DNA of 64,000 bases from JAGQPD01 sp020426865 (GCA_041399065.1 JAWKTN010000008.1:420189-484188), one strand, 5' to 3'. Counted from the first letter of the stretch, positions 55,847 through 64,000 are shown. The notes: generated by a model not told the origin, from the sequence alone. Translations and numbers: made by a program.

Positions 55847-58006
55847 ATGAAGAGCACCGACAAAGATGGACGTTTGCATATTGCCTTGGTCAGTTTGCAC
55901 GGGCTGATCCGCGCCCAGGAACCAGAATTGGGACGTGATGCCGATACCGGCGGTCAGGTCAAGTACGTGCTGGAGCTGGCAGCAGAATTGGGACGTCATC
56001 GGCGTGTTCGACAGGTGGACGTGATCACACGGCAGATCATCGATGATCGTGTGGATAGTGATTACGCTCAACTGGAAGAACCGATCGGCCCGAATGCTCG
56101 GATCGTGCGCATCCCCTTCGGCCCGAAACGCTATCTGAAGAAAGAAGCCCTGTGGCCCTACGTCGATGTCTTCGTCGATCAATCGCTAAGCTACTTTAAA
56201 CGGAGTCGCGTCCCCGATCTGATCCATGGCCATTACGCCGATGCTGGCTACGCCGGCGCTCAACTCGCCCGCCTGCTGGCCGTTCCCTACGCATTCACCG
56301 GCCACTCCCTCGGTCGCGTCAAACGCCAACGGCTACTGCTCGGTAAACAAACCGCGGAAAAATTGGAAAAGAAATACCGCTTCACGACCCGCGTCGAAGC
56401 GGAAGAAATGGCCCTCGAAACCGCGTCACTCGTCGTTGCCAGCACCCACCAAGAAGTGCAACAGCAATACGCATTGTATGAGAATCACGCTAGCGATCGG
56501 ATGGAAGTCATTCCCCCCGGCGTCGATCTGGACCGCTTTCGGCCGCCAGAGCCTGGCGAAGATCTCCCAACCATCGCCGGACAACTCAACCGCTTCCTAC
56601 GCGACCCCGACAAGCCAATGATTCTCGCGATGGCGCGTCCCGATGAACGCAAGAATCTGGACATGCTGGTCAAGGTCTACGGACAAAGCGAGCAACTGCG
56701 ACGACTCGCCAACCTCGTCCTCGTCATGGGCTGCCGAGACGATTTGCGGGGCATGGCCTCCGGCCAACGTCGTGTCCTGCAAAATATTCTTACACTGATC
56801 GACGTGTTCGACCTCTATGGCCACGTTGCCTATCCCAAGCAACACACCTCGGATGAATCCACCGAACTCTATCGACTGGCCGCACGGTCGCGGGGCGTGT
56901 TTGTCAATCCGGCGTTGACCGAACCCTTCGGCTTGACCCTGCTGGAAGCGGCCGCCAGCGGTGTCCCCGTTGTCGCCACCAACGATGGCGGACCACAAGA
57001 CATTCTCGCCAATTGCCGCAATGGACTGCTGGTCGATCCCCTCAACCCCGAAGTAATCGAACACGCATTACTGCGAGTGCTCACCGAACAGGAAAACTGG
57101 GATCAGTGGTCGCGCGCCGGCATCCGCGGCGCGAAGGAACACTATTCCTGGTCGGCCCACGTCGAACGCTATCTTCGCGATATCGATGACATTGTCCTGC
57201 ACTCCGATCGGCCGACAGAAATCTCCCCTCGCCGCGCCAAACGTCTGCCGGAATTCGATCGTTTGCTGATCACGGATCTCGACAATACCCTTACCGGGGA
57301 CGATGCCGCTCGACAACGACTGACCGACGCACTGCAAGACGCCAGTAACGTCGGGTTCGGGATCGCTACCGGCCGCCGCTTGGACGACGCGCGCACCATG
57401 ATCGAAGAACTAGGGCTCCCGATGCCCGATCTGCTGGATACCTCCGTCGGTACCGAGTTGCACTATGGTGAGCAAATGCATCCCGATCTTTCGTGGCGCA
57501 GACAAATCGCTTTCCAGTGGGATCGGCAAGGTGTCCGTACCGTGCTCGACCAACAACCTGGTCTCTACCTGCAGGAAGAGAAGGAACAGTCCGAGTTCAA
57601 AGTCAGCTATCAACTCGACCCGGAATTGGCCCCCAGCATCGGACAAATCCGACGGATTTTGCGGCAGGCCGGCTTGCGTGTCAAAGCCATCTTGTCGCTG
57701 GGAATTTACCTGGATATCGTTCCGGTTCGCGGCGGCAGCGATCTGTCGATCCGCCATCTGTTGTACAAATGGGGCTTCCAACCCGAACAGCTGCTGGTCG
57801 CTGGCGACTCCGGAAACGACGAGGGGATGCTCCGCGGAAGAACGCTTGGAGTGGTTGTAGGGAATCACAGCCCAGAACTGAATAAGCTGAAAGGATGGCC
57901 CCGAATTTACTTTGCCAAATCCAACCATGCCGAAGGTATCCTAGAAGGTATCGATTATTATCAGTTCTTCGGAAATATCGTCATTCCCAATGATTGGACC
58001 GAATAG
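55847..58006 (+). CDS. sucrose-phosphate synthase, bifunctional with C-terminal phosphatase domain
   Basis: Forms sucrose-6-phosphate from UDP- or ADP-glucose and fructose-6-phosphate, 719 residues. The N-terminal glycosyltransferase (GT4) part has DADTGGQVKYVLELAAEL, GHYADAGYAGAQLARLL, AFTGHSLGRVKRQRLL and NPALTEPFGLTLLEAAASGV. The C-terminal HAD domain starts at RLLITDLDNTLTGDD and has SEFKVSYQ, AGDSGNDEGML, as in plant and cyanobacterial enzymes; all HAD motifs look present so it may also dephosphorylate the product. ATG 55847 is preferred over 55823 because AAGGAAG sits just before it. It overlaps the amylosucrase gene by 17 bases. Confidence 0.92.
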   Translation: MKSTDKDGRLHIALVSLHGLIRAQEPELGRDADTGGQVKYVLELAAELGRHRRVRQVDVITRQIIDDRVDSDYAQLEEPIGPNARIVRIPFGPKRYLKKEALWPYVDVFVDQSLSYFKRSRVPDLIHGHYADAGYAGAQLARLLAVPYAFTGHSLGRVKRQRLLLGKQTAEKLEKKYRFTTRVEAEEMALETASLVVASTHQEVQQQYALYENHASDRMEVIPPGVDLDRFRPPEPGEDLPTIAGQLNRFLRDPDKPMILAMARPDERKNLDMLVKVYGQSEQLRRLANLVLVMGCRDDLRGMASGQRRVLQNILTLIDVFDLYGHVAYPKQHTSDESTELYRLAARSRGVFVNPALTEPFGLTLLEAAASGVPVVATNDGGPQDILANCRNGLLVDPLNPEVIEHALLRVLTEQENWDQWSRAGIRGAKEHYSWSAHVERYLRDIDDIVLHSDRPTEISPRRAKRLPEFDRLLITDLDNTLTGDDAARQRLTDALQDASNVGFGIATGRRLDDARTMIEELGLPMPDLLDTSVGTELHYGEQMHPDLSWRRQIAFQWDRQGVRTVLDQQPGLYLQEEKEQSEFKVSYQLDPELAPSIGQIRRILRQAGLRVKAILSLGIYLDIVPVRGGSDLSIRHLLYKWGFQPEQLLVAGDSGNDEGMLRGRTLGVVVGNHSPELNKLKGWPRIYFAKSNHAEGILEGIDYYQFFGNIVIPNDWTE

Positions 58007-59957
58007 CCACTCGCAACTTGATGATCTCCCCTTCGAAGCCGAATTGTCCCTCCAACGGCTCGAATCTCGTATCTCCGAACATTTGTCCAGCAATGGGTCG
58101 GGGGCCGCAGAAATTGCGCTGTTCGGGCAGCGGTTGCATGCCCACTGGCTGACGATTTTCCGCCTGCTCTTTCAACTGTACGGGCAGCGTTACGATTTCT
58201 TCTATCATCTCGAACAGATTCTGCTCACCGCCGTCGACGGGTGGGTCCGGCGGCCAGCAGAGCTAAAACGGGTCGATACGCTGCGCATCAACGATCCGGA
58301 TTGGTTCCTGTCGGAAAAAATGGTTGGTGGTGCGTTGTACGTCGACCTGTTCAGCGAGAATCTGAGCCAGCTTCGTCAGCATATTCCGTATTTCCAACAG
58401 CTGGGGCTGACGTACCTGCACCTCATGCCCCTCTTTGCCGTCCGGCCGGGGAACAACGATGGCGGGTATGCCATCAGCAACTACCGCTCCGTGGATCCCC
58501 GCATCGGAACGGTGGATGATTTGCGTCAGTTGGCCGACGACTTGCGCCACGCGGGGATTTCGCTGGTTCTGGACTTCGTATTCAATCACACTGCCGACGA
58601 CCACGAGTGGGCGCAGCGCGCCCAGGCGGGTGATCGTGAATATCAGCAGTACTACCACATTTTTCGCGACCGAACGGAGCCGGATCGATATGAACGCACG
58701 CTGCGCGAGATCTTTCCGACGGTACGACGGGGTAACTTTACGTGGCACGACGGGATGCAACGGTGGGTCTGGACCACGTTCAATAATTTTCAGTGGGACT
58801 TGAATTATCATAATCCTTCCGTGTTCCGCGCGATGTTGGGCGAGATGCTCTATCTTGCCAATACGGGCGTCGATATTCTGCGACTCGACGCGGTGGCTTT
58901 CATTTGGAAAGAAATGGGAACGGACTGCGAAAATCGACCCGAAGCTCACACACTAATCCGGGCCTACAACGCGCTGGCCCGCGTTGCCGCGCCGGCGCTG
59001 TTGTTCAAGTCGGAAGCTATTGTGCATCCCGATCAGGTCGTACAGTATGTTTCCTCCCAGGAGTGCCAGATATCATACAACCCCACATTGATGGCACTGC
59101 TTTGGGAATCGCTGGCAACTCGCGAGGTCAAGTTGTTGGTGCAGTCACTGTCGCACCGGCACCGTCTGCCACCGGGAACCAACTGGACCAATTATTTACG
59201 TTGTCATGACGATATTGGCTGGACATTTGACGATGCGGATGCGGCGGCGGTCGGGATTAACGCGTATGACCATCGCAGTTTTCTCAACGCATTCTATACC
59301 GGACAATTCCGGGGGTCATTTGCCCGCGGCATTCCCTTTCAACACAACACGCAGACGGGCGATATGCGGATTTCTGGCACCATGGCGTCACTCGCCGGAT
59401 TGGAACAGGCCTTTGAGACGGATGATGCCCATGCCAAAGATTTGGCTATTCGCCGTATCCTGCTCCTGCACGCCGTCACACTCAGCGTCGGCGGTATTCC
59501 CTTATTGTATTTGGGCGAAGAGTGGGGGATGCTCAACGACTATGACTTTGTCAAAGACCCCGCCAAGGCTGGTGACACACGTTGGGTGCATCGTCCGAAG
59601 ATGCGCTGGGAGTTTCTACAAGAACTGAATGATGACGGGTCCATTCGCAAGCGCCTGTTCACCTCGCTGCGACGGATGATCGAGATTCGCAAACATTCGC
59701 CGGCGCTCTCCGGGTTGGAAATGGATTTGATGGCGACTCGCAATCCTCATGTCCTGGGCTTCGTACGGTTTCATGACGGAAATCGCATGATCGTCCTGGC
59801 AAACTTCTCCGAGACGCCACAGCAAGTCGATGGCAACCTGCTCCGCACCAACGGCCTCGGACGATTCTTCCGCGATTTGCTTACCGGCCAGGAATATGCC
59901 ACGTCGGTGGAAGTGCCGCTGCAACCGTACGGATTCTTGTGGCTGGAACGGCAATGA
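57990..59957 (+). CDS. amylosucrase (GH13 family)
   Basis: Transfers glucose from sucrose to an alpha-1,4-glucan, releasing fructose. 655 residues, close to studied amylosucrases (about 630-650). Domains: N-terminal helical part to ~100, a TIM barrel with LMPLFAVRPGNNDGGYAISN then YRSVDPR, LDFVFNHTADDHEWA, the nucleophile Asp in DILRLDAVAF (about residue 299), the acid/base Glu in FKSEAIVHP (about 342), and CHDDIGWTF (Asp transition-state residue), then a C-terminal beta domain ending PYGFLWLERQ. No signal peptide. Translation is coupled to the synthase: sucrose made by one is polymerised or split by the other. Sucrose phosphorylase is less likely, because of length and the HDDIGW context. 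Confidence 0.92.
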   Translation: MIGPNSHSQLDDLPFEAELSLQRLESRISEHLSSNGSGAAEIALFGQRLHAHWLTIFRLLFQLYGQRYDFFYHLEQILLTAVDGWVRRPAELKRVDTLRINDPDWFLSEKMVGGALYVDLFSENLSQLRQHIPYFQQLGLTYLHLMPLFAVRPGNNDGGYAISNYRSVDPRIGTVDDLRQLADDLRHAGISLVLDFVFNHTADDHEWAQRAQAGDREYQQYYHIFRDRTEPDRYERTLREIFPTVRRGNFTWHDGMQRWVWTTFNNFQWDLNYHNPSVFRAMLGEMLYLANTGVDILRLDAVAFIWKEMGTDCENRPEAHTLIRAYNALARVAAPALLFKSEAIVHPDQVVQYVSSQECQISYNPTLMALLWESLATREVKLLVQSLSHRHRLPPGTNWTNYLRCHDDIGWTFDDADAAAVGINAYDHRSFLNAFYTGQFRGSFARGIPFQHNTQTGDMRISGTMASLAGLEQAFETDDAHAKDLAIRRILLLHAVTLSVGGIPLLYLGEEWGMLNDYDFVKDPAKAGDTRWVHRPKMRWEFLQELNDDGSIRKRLFTSLRRMIEIRKHSPALSGLEMDLMATRNPHVLGFVRFHDGNRMIVLANFSETPQQVDGNLLRTNGLGRFFRDLLTGQEYATSVEVPLQPYGFLWLERQ

Positions 59958-59987
59958 TCGGCTGGACGATTGAAGACGCGGCGAGTC

Positions 59988-60015
59988 CCAATACCTCGAA
60001 CCACACAGTATTCGG
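59988..60015. terminator. GGTTCGAG-family palindrome after the amylosucrase gene
   Basis: CCAATACCTCGAACCACACA then GTATTCGG; arms CCAATAC and GTATT(C)GG pair with one bulge. Lies between the amylosucrase stop (59957) and the converging Fic gene (60027). Only a few bases differ from the copy at 31728-31755. Confidence 0.65.
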
Positions 60016-60026
60016 CATGCTTGTGC

Positions 60027-60632
60027 CTACGGCGACTGATAACGCTCATGCAGTTTCAGCAGCGACTCGAAGCTTCCCACGTCCGCAGCTCTCAGTGCTA
60101 ACAAGTACTCGCTGCGGACATCGGTTTCGTCCTCGAGTGAACCCGTTGGCCAGACAACCAACGGTTGTTTTTTTATATGCAACCAGATATTTGCCAGCAA
60201 CCGCGACCAGCGACCGTTACCGTTGGGAAAGGGATGGATCTCCGCACAACGATGATGTAGACGCACCGCCTGCTCGATCGTCGACGGCGCGCCGTTGGCT
60301 TCCCAATACTGAAGCGTCTCGCCGAGGGCCAACAGCTGAGCGTCCACTTGAAAATGGTGAATCCCAATATTGAGGTTTGTCTTTCGCGTTACTCCGGCCC
60401 ACTTCCATACGTCATCAAACATGTCGCGATGGACTTCACACATCCATGTCCAGTCGAACTTCGCCTTCGTCCGCGACAGTGGCCTCCCCAGATACTTGAC
60501 CGTCGCCTTCCGAATGTTCTCGGCCTCCAATGGAATGAGCTCACCGCGGTTCGTGACGACGCCCCGCAAGCGATCGACCAACATGCTCGGATCGATGGGC
60601 GTCTCACCGTCGACCTCCGTCCAATTCACCAT
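60027..60632 (-). CDS. Fic-domain protein, mobile mystery protein B-like
   Basis: Protein of 201 residues, predicted AMP-transferase toxin. The Fic motif is intact, HPFPNGNGRW with the catalytic His and Asn/Gly loop (HxFxxGNGR form). Upstream parts, FDWTWMCEVHRDMFDDVWKW and GVTRKTNLNIGIHHF, are those of the small stand-alone Fic proteins often called mobile mystery protein B. The gene starts three bases after the stop of the helix-turn-helix gene, so they form one unit: toxin (Fic) after antitoxin/regulator. I see no inhibitory (S/T)xxxE(G/N) helix of my own recognition in the Fic protein, fitting control by the partner. Confidence 0.87.
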   Translation of the reverse strand: MVNWTEVDGETPIDPSMLVDRLRGVVTNRGELIPLEAENIRKATVKYLGRPLSRTKAKFDWTWMCEVHRDMFDDVWKWAGVTRKTNLNIGIHHFQVDAQLLALGETLQYWEANGAPSTIEQAVRLHHRCAEIHPFPNGNGRWSRLLANIWLHIKKQPLVVWPTGSLEDETDVRSEYLLALRAADVGSFESLLKLHERYQSP

Positions 60633-60635
60633 CCG

Positions 60636-61007
60636 CTAATTCCACACGTTTCTCGGCGATCCCGCCATGATTTCATCGGCCGTTTGCTCGATCATATCTC
60701 TCAGCTGGCCATCGTCCACCCCCTGCAATTCCAGCAGGCTGTTCCCCTGGACCAATGCGACAAGCCTCTTGGCCTTCTCCAATGCGGCCTTGCGGCGTAC
60801 TTCGTAGCTCGAAAAGCTCTCGACTGCCTCTATCCGTAACCCCAACCGACCCGCGACCGCCGATACGTTGGCAGTAGACGCGCGCGACGGATCGCTCAAG
60901 ACTTGGCGAACCGCCGTGCGTGACAATCCAGTAACTGCCGCCAATTTCTCCTCAGAAATGCCCAGCTCATGCTTTCGCTCTCGCAGCTTCTTCGCAATTT
61001 CCACCAT
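60636..61007 (-). CDS. Xre-type helix-turn-helix regulator paired with Fic
   Basis: Protein of 123 residues: an HTH domain in the first ~60 (AKKLRERKHELGISEEKLAA, VTGLSRTAVRQVLSD), then a helical C-terminal part (YEVRRKAALEKAKRLVALVQ, DDGQLRDMIEQTADEIMAG) which likely holds or inhibits the toxin. Its own promoter carries a repeat that looks like its operator (61017-61099). Coupled to the Fic gene. Confidence 0.82.
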   Translation of the reverse strand: MVEIAKKLRERKHELGISEEKLAAVTGLSRTAVRQVLSDPSRASTANVSAVAGRLGLRIEAVESFSSYEVRRKAALEKAKRLVALVQGNSLLELQGVDDGQLRDMIEQTADEIMAGSPRNVWN

Positions 61008-61016
61008 GGCATCACC

Positions 61017-61102
61017 TAGAATACAATAATGTCAATGATATCGTCTGCCAGAAAACACAATCTTTATAGGAAAATTGTAGCCTGTAGAATACAAGAATGC
61101 AA
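61017..61102 (-). promoter_or_regulatory. promoter with two operator-like repeats for the Xre-Fic unit
   Basis: On the minus strand TTGCAT (61097-61102) and TACAAT (61074-61079) are 17 bases apart, a good sigma-70-like pair. TAGAATACAA(T/G)AATG occurs twice: 61017-61031, just before the gene start at 61007, and 61085-61099, overlapping the -35 and spacer. The placement fits autorepression by the Xre protein. Confidence 0.6.
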
Positions 61103-61450
61103 GTAAAATGTTGTAAAGTGTTTAATAATAATGGGTTAGGTGGTGTTTCTCCGTAGCGGGATCTCTCCACGTCGAGCCGATGCCGTACCGCCTGCCATCC
61201 ACGACCGCTGATCCAGTACGTCCAGCACAAGAACGCGACCCCGTACAACGGAGAGGGTAGAACATGCCGAGGCGTTCGTACCAGGGGGGAAATGGAGCCG
61301 TACCGGGCTGTAACAAGTCCGCGGTCGATACGCTTAGAAGTACGCTTGGAAGCATGGCTGTTTTTTACGGCTGCTTTTTACGAAGCCGCTTGTGACGTAT
61401 TATCGCCGTTTGGACCGACGACCAACTTATGGGGACGGGAGGGTGTCTGT
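61103..61450. other. 348-bp stretch without a supported gene
   Basis: AT-rich at the left (61103-61145), then GC-rich sequence. A minus-strand frame to 61248 and a plus-strand frame from 61292 are open, but both have unnatural composition. The plus-strand frame leads into the small protein that starts at 61451. Confidence 0.5.
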
Positions 61451-61753
61451 ATGTTCGTTGGAAGGAAACCGAAATTCTGTCCCGGGACAATTGTGGGAAC
61501 GCGCGGCGTACTTGTGCGATTCTGTTCGGATATGAAACCGGTCAACGAGTGTTTGCAGCGTCACTTGGCAGGCGACTGGGGTGACGCGGACGATGAAGAC
61601 ACATCGCTCAACAAGGCGGCGTTTGGGGATGGAACCGGCACCCCGTTACGCTCGGCGTACAAGATCCAGCACCCGACGGACGGAGACGTTCGCATTAGCA
61701 TCGTGAGTTATCCGGGAGATCGAACGTGTGTATCGATTTTCGGCGAGAGTTGA
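61451..61753 (+). CDS. small protein of a plasmid/mobile-element-associated type
   Basis: Protein of about 100 residues from the Met at 61451, with GGGAGG seven to nine bases upstream. It has the pattern PGTIVGTRGVLV, then LQRHLAGDWGDADDEDTSLN, then TPLRSAYKI and ISIVSYPGDRTCVSIF. From memory this is like a family of ~90-residue proteins, VATPGAL...RHxxGDWG...LSAY...ITEADRS, found on plasmids and in mobile islands; the function is unknown. Its location between two toxin-antitoxin units supports a mobile-island setting. The frame opens at 61292, but the extra 53 residues look spurious. Confidence 0.65.
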   Translation: MFVGRKPKFCPGTIVGTRGVLVRFCSDMKPVNECLQRHLAGDWGDADDEDTSLNKAAFGDGTGTPLRSAYKIQHPTDGDVRISIVSYPGDRTCVSIFGES

Positions 61754-61891
61754 GATCACCGGTACGCTTTCAAATAACCGAACGGAAATCCAGACGCGCT
61801 TATTGAATGGGCAATCTGGGTGGCTTGCGCAAATCAGTTGCCGAGGTTGACGACGATGTTGCCTAGTGTGCCTAGTTTGCGCAGTTGGGTA

Positions 61892-61931
61892 GCGCGTCTT
61901 TGGAAATTTTGGCGCGTCTTTGGAAATGTTG
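61892..61931. repeat. two tandem 20-bp units
   Basis: GCGCGTCTTTGGAAATTTTG (61892-61911) is followed by GCGCGTCTTTGGAAATGTTG (61912-61931), one mismatch. The surrounding 61754-61981 is non-coding. Confidence 0.9.
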
Positions 61932-61981
61932 ACCCACTACCCGATTCGCTCCGGGTGGATTCGTTGAGCACTGGACGAAAC

Positions 61982-62311
61982 TCACTCGAGCAAGGCACGT
62001 ATCTTGCCGACAACTTCGTCGAGTACGTCCTGATCAACATGGCCCTTCTTTTTCGCACCGCGAACTCGCCAGTCCAGGCTTTTCACTTGATCGGCCAACA
62101 CCACGCTGGGCACTTTGCCGGGAATCGACACCTCGAATGGATAACCCTTAACCTGGATAGTCATGGGGCAAAGCAGACAAAGCGAGGTCTTGCGGTTATA
62201 GGCTTTGGGTGAAAGGACGAGTGCTGGCCGATGACGTGATTGCTCCCGACCCGCTTGGGGATCAAAGTCGATCCAAATGATGTGGCCTCGATCAGGAATG
62301 TAAGCCATCAT
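61982..62311 (-). CDS. mazF: MazF/PemK-type endoribonuclease toxin
   Basis: Sequence-specific mRNA interferase of 109 residues. Signature GHIIWIDFDPQAGREQSRHR then PALVLSPKAYN, SLCLLCPMTIQVKGYPFEV and VVLADQVKSLDWR, all usual MazF landmarks (Arg at the RPALV start, Ser/Thr at the Ser-Leu strand). I choose the ATG at 62311 with GAGG upstream; the frame also holds a TTG at 62314 and an ATG at 62308. Its start overlaps the antitoxin gene by 20 bases, so translation is coupled. Confidence 0.92.
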   Translation of the reverse strand: MMAYIPDRGHIIWIDFDPQAGREQSRHRPALVLSPKAYNRKTSLCLLCPMTIQVKGYPFEVSIPGKVPSVVLADQVKSLDWRVRGAKKKGHVDQDVLDEVVGKIRALLE

Positions 62312-62549
62312 CAAGCACCTCAGCCCCGACGGCTCGTCCCGGCGAGATTTCGCTGTGCAGGTTCTGCGGGGTAATGTCGGCGATCAAATTCTCGAGAATG
62401 TAGGACTTCGGCTTGGGCGTAATCACCAGCTGATCCTTGGTCACATCAAGGTCCGCCACACTGCCAGGGGCGATCCCCAGTGCTTTGGCCACTTTGCTCG
62501 GTACGCGCCAGGCCACGCTGTTTCCCCATTTGGCGAATTGAATCTCCAT
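62292..62549 (-). CDS. mazE: MazE/AbrB-type antitoxin
   Basis: Antitoxin of 85 residues. N-terminal swapped-hairpin DNA-binding domain MEIQFAKWGNSVAWRVPSKV then AKALGIAPGSVADLDVTKDQ, the typical MazE pattern. The C-terminal tail is probably the disordered segment that wraps the toxin. The Met at 62549 is fixed by GGGAG nine bases upstream; the frame opens at 62591. Precedes and overlaps mazF. Confidence 0.92.
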   Translation of the reverse strand: MEIQFAKWGNSVAWRVPSKVAKALGIAPGSVADLDVTKDQLVITPKPKSYILENLIADITPQNLHSEISPGRAVGAEVLDDGLHS

Positions 62550-62563
62550 GTTCTTGGCTCCCG

Positions 62564-62610
62564 CAGATGTGGCTATACAATAAATATACATCTGGGCTGG
62601 CGGGCGTCAA
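62564..62610 (-). promoter_or_regulatory. mazEF promoter with inverted-repeat operator
   Basis: On the minus strand TTGACG (62605-62610) and TATATT (62583-62588) are 16 bases apart. CAGATGT (62564-62570) and ACATCTG (62588-62594) form an inverted repeat spanning the -10 box, the usual layout for MazE autorepression. Confidence 0.6.
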
Positions 62611-64000
62611 GGGGCCGTTTTTTTCAGATACCATCAAAGAATTGTCGGACGTCACTCGAATTGATCGTGGACGCTGACCAATCCGGCTGCATAAGACCGG
62701 TCCGTTCTCTCGCGTCCGCCACGTCATGGCGAACGTGACCTTGCGACCATTCCGGCACACGTCCCCTCATTCGCCTACTCTACCGTCACGTCGCGACGGT
62801 GACATGAACAGCCGGCATCGTCCCACCTAGCAAACCGAGTCCGCACGTACCTTTGTCACGGCAGACGATGAATCCATAAGTAGGGTGTCTGGTGCTGTGC
62901 TGGTGGCGAACCTGTGCAAAGAGGGAATAAAGTAGAAGATGATTCCCATGCGCACTGACACTGTGCTGGCGCATCGGTAGCGTTAACAAGGAGAATCGTT
63001 GGCACGGACTTTGCTTTTAGAGCGTTAGATGGCAATTCTTAGCGACGGATGAGCGTCGCGTGCTGCGGCGAGCGACTTGCCAGTCGGATGGACGCGTTTG
63101 AAAGCGTGCTTACGTCCGTCACGACTGCTACAGAGCGAGCATGGAAGTGCGGTTGGCGCGTACACTGAGCGCGACACGGTGTTGGCCGTGAATTTGAAGA
63201 AGCCCAATGCCGGTGCGGCGCAATAGCGAAGACCATGCGCGTGCGTTGCATCACGGGACTCCCGATCGAGGTGGTGGTTGGGTAGGCGCGGGCGACATGA
63301 AGTGGTACGCCGTAAGCTCGCGGTTGATCCGCTCTCGCGCGCGGCGCGGTACGGTTGCCCCGTGGACGGCCCAGCCGATCTCGGCGCGCAGAAGTTCGAC
63401 AAAGCGCAGCTTCCGCTCACCACAGGACAAAAACGCAGACGCGGTAAATGGCTTGATGGCCTGGGGAAGCTGGGAAGAACGCAGACCAACGGTATCCTCC
63501 GCTTGCCAAGCCGGCCCAGACCGTCCGGTCAAGCAGCGTGCTTTGCTGCCGAATCGCATGAGCGGTACGGGGGCAGATAGCTCCAGCCGTGTCCCAGGCG
63601 CCATCACGCGGCCCAGCGATGGCCGAATTGGGTAGGGAGGCCAAGGCCGTCGGACACGGCGGAGCTGACCGGGTCGCATCGATTGACACTATGGCCAGGG
63701 CAATCCGGAAATCATCTTGCCAATCCGAATCAGCGGTCCGCGCCAGCCAGCAGACTCGCTACTTGTTTGGGTAATCGGCTCGCAATGTGGAAGTCATGAA
63801 GCCTGACTGTTTTGGCGGGGCGCCGTCAATCGCTCCGCCGATCCCTGGTCTTATGGCGTGCGACCTCGGTTCGGCTGTCGATGGTTTACTCATCGGCCGG
63901 GGGATCGGCCGGAGCTATCTATGGGGTATGCCTGGCATACCGTTTAACTTGTGGGGTGCGAGTCCCCTGTACGAGAACGAGACCCTTTAACGGAAAGGCA
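62611..64000. other. 1.39-kb stretch with no supported gene
   Basis: Several frames of 60-154 residues are open on both strands, but they overlap, have no ribosome-binding sites in good position and are Arg/Pro/Ser rich in a way typical of shadow frames. I see no terminal repeat, tRNA or recognisable domain. The last 60 bases contain GGGGTGCGAGTCCCC and CCTTTAACGGAAAGG hairpins, which could belong to a structured RNA crossing the right edge, but I cannot assign a class. Confidence 0.4.

Noticed and set aside
61012..61248. 78-residue minus-strand frame beginning MYGVAFLCW
   Set aside because: It runs through the AT-rich promoter of the Xre gene and its end overlaps that promoter; composition is not protein-like in its second half.
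63025..63774. Several 60-154 residue frames near the right edge
   Set aside because: They overlap one another on both strands, share no recognisable domain and lack ribosome-binding sites.

Overview
The window looks like chromosomal DNA of a planctomycete, most likely of the Pirellulales type. The evidence is family content: a DUF1549/DUF1553 cytochrome-like protein followed by a DUF1501 protein and a sulfatase, a dockerin-like/PEP-CTERM serine protease, a Ser/Thr kinase with WD40-like repeats beside an ECF-type sigma factor, and many lipoproteins with little similarity outside the phylum. Species cannot be named from the sequence alone. I saw no rRNA, tRNA or CRISPR array.

Layout. 0-4 kb: the 3' part of pyruvate carboxylase, converging on a secreted glutathione peroxidase. 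4-13.4 kb (minus strand): an outer-membrane polysaccharide export protein, a lipoprotein, a B12-binding radical SAM enzyme, an unknown membrane-anchored protein and two translationally coupled membrane-associated GTPases. 13.7-17.8 kb (plus): an ABC-2 permease and two overlapping CNNM/CorC-type proteins. 17.8-22.8 kb: small conserved proteins, a TPR lipoprotein, a winged-helix protein and a secreted trypsin-like protease. 22.8-29.1 kb (minus): a compact six-gene operon encoding lysine 2,3-aminomutase, a YkgJ-type Cys-cluster protein, two ATP-grasp ligases, an acetyltransferase-histone deacetylase fusion and a second acetyltransferase. It is divergent from an amino-acid permease with a Usp tail. 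This is my best candidate for an undescribed pathway. 31.8-35.3 kb (minus): a cupin gene leading a DevBCA/MacB-like exporter, each gene overlapping the next by 4 bases. 35.8-43.3 kb: an astacin-like protease and the planctomycete catabolic trio DUF1549/1553, DUF1501 and sulfatase. 43.46-45.27 kb: a complete insertion sequence abutting the stop codon of a pilin-like gene. 46.1-52.9 kb: a secretin-N-repeat protein, the WD40 kinase and a shortened ECF sigma factor. 52.9-60 kb: a sucrose/alpha-glucan cluster with a sucrose-phosphatase/trehalohydrolase fusion, a sucrose-phosphate synthase and an amylosucrase. 60-62.6 kb: two toxin-antitoxin modules (Xre-Fic and MazEF) with visible promoters and operator-like repeats. 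62.6-64 kb: no gene I can support.

Two kinds of non-coding structure recur. Small dispersed palindromes occur: one family containing GGTTCGAG lies at four gene 3' ends, and a second family around CCACGGCTGTCCCA lies at 10.5 and 20.2 kb. Short perfect tandem duplications also occur, including 15-base in-frame units in three unrelated genes, which suggests frequent replication slippage in this genome.
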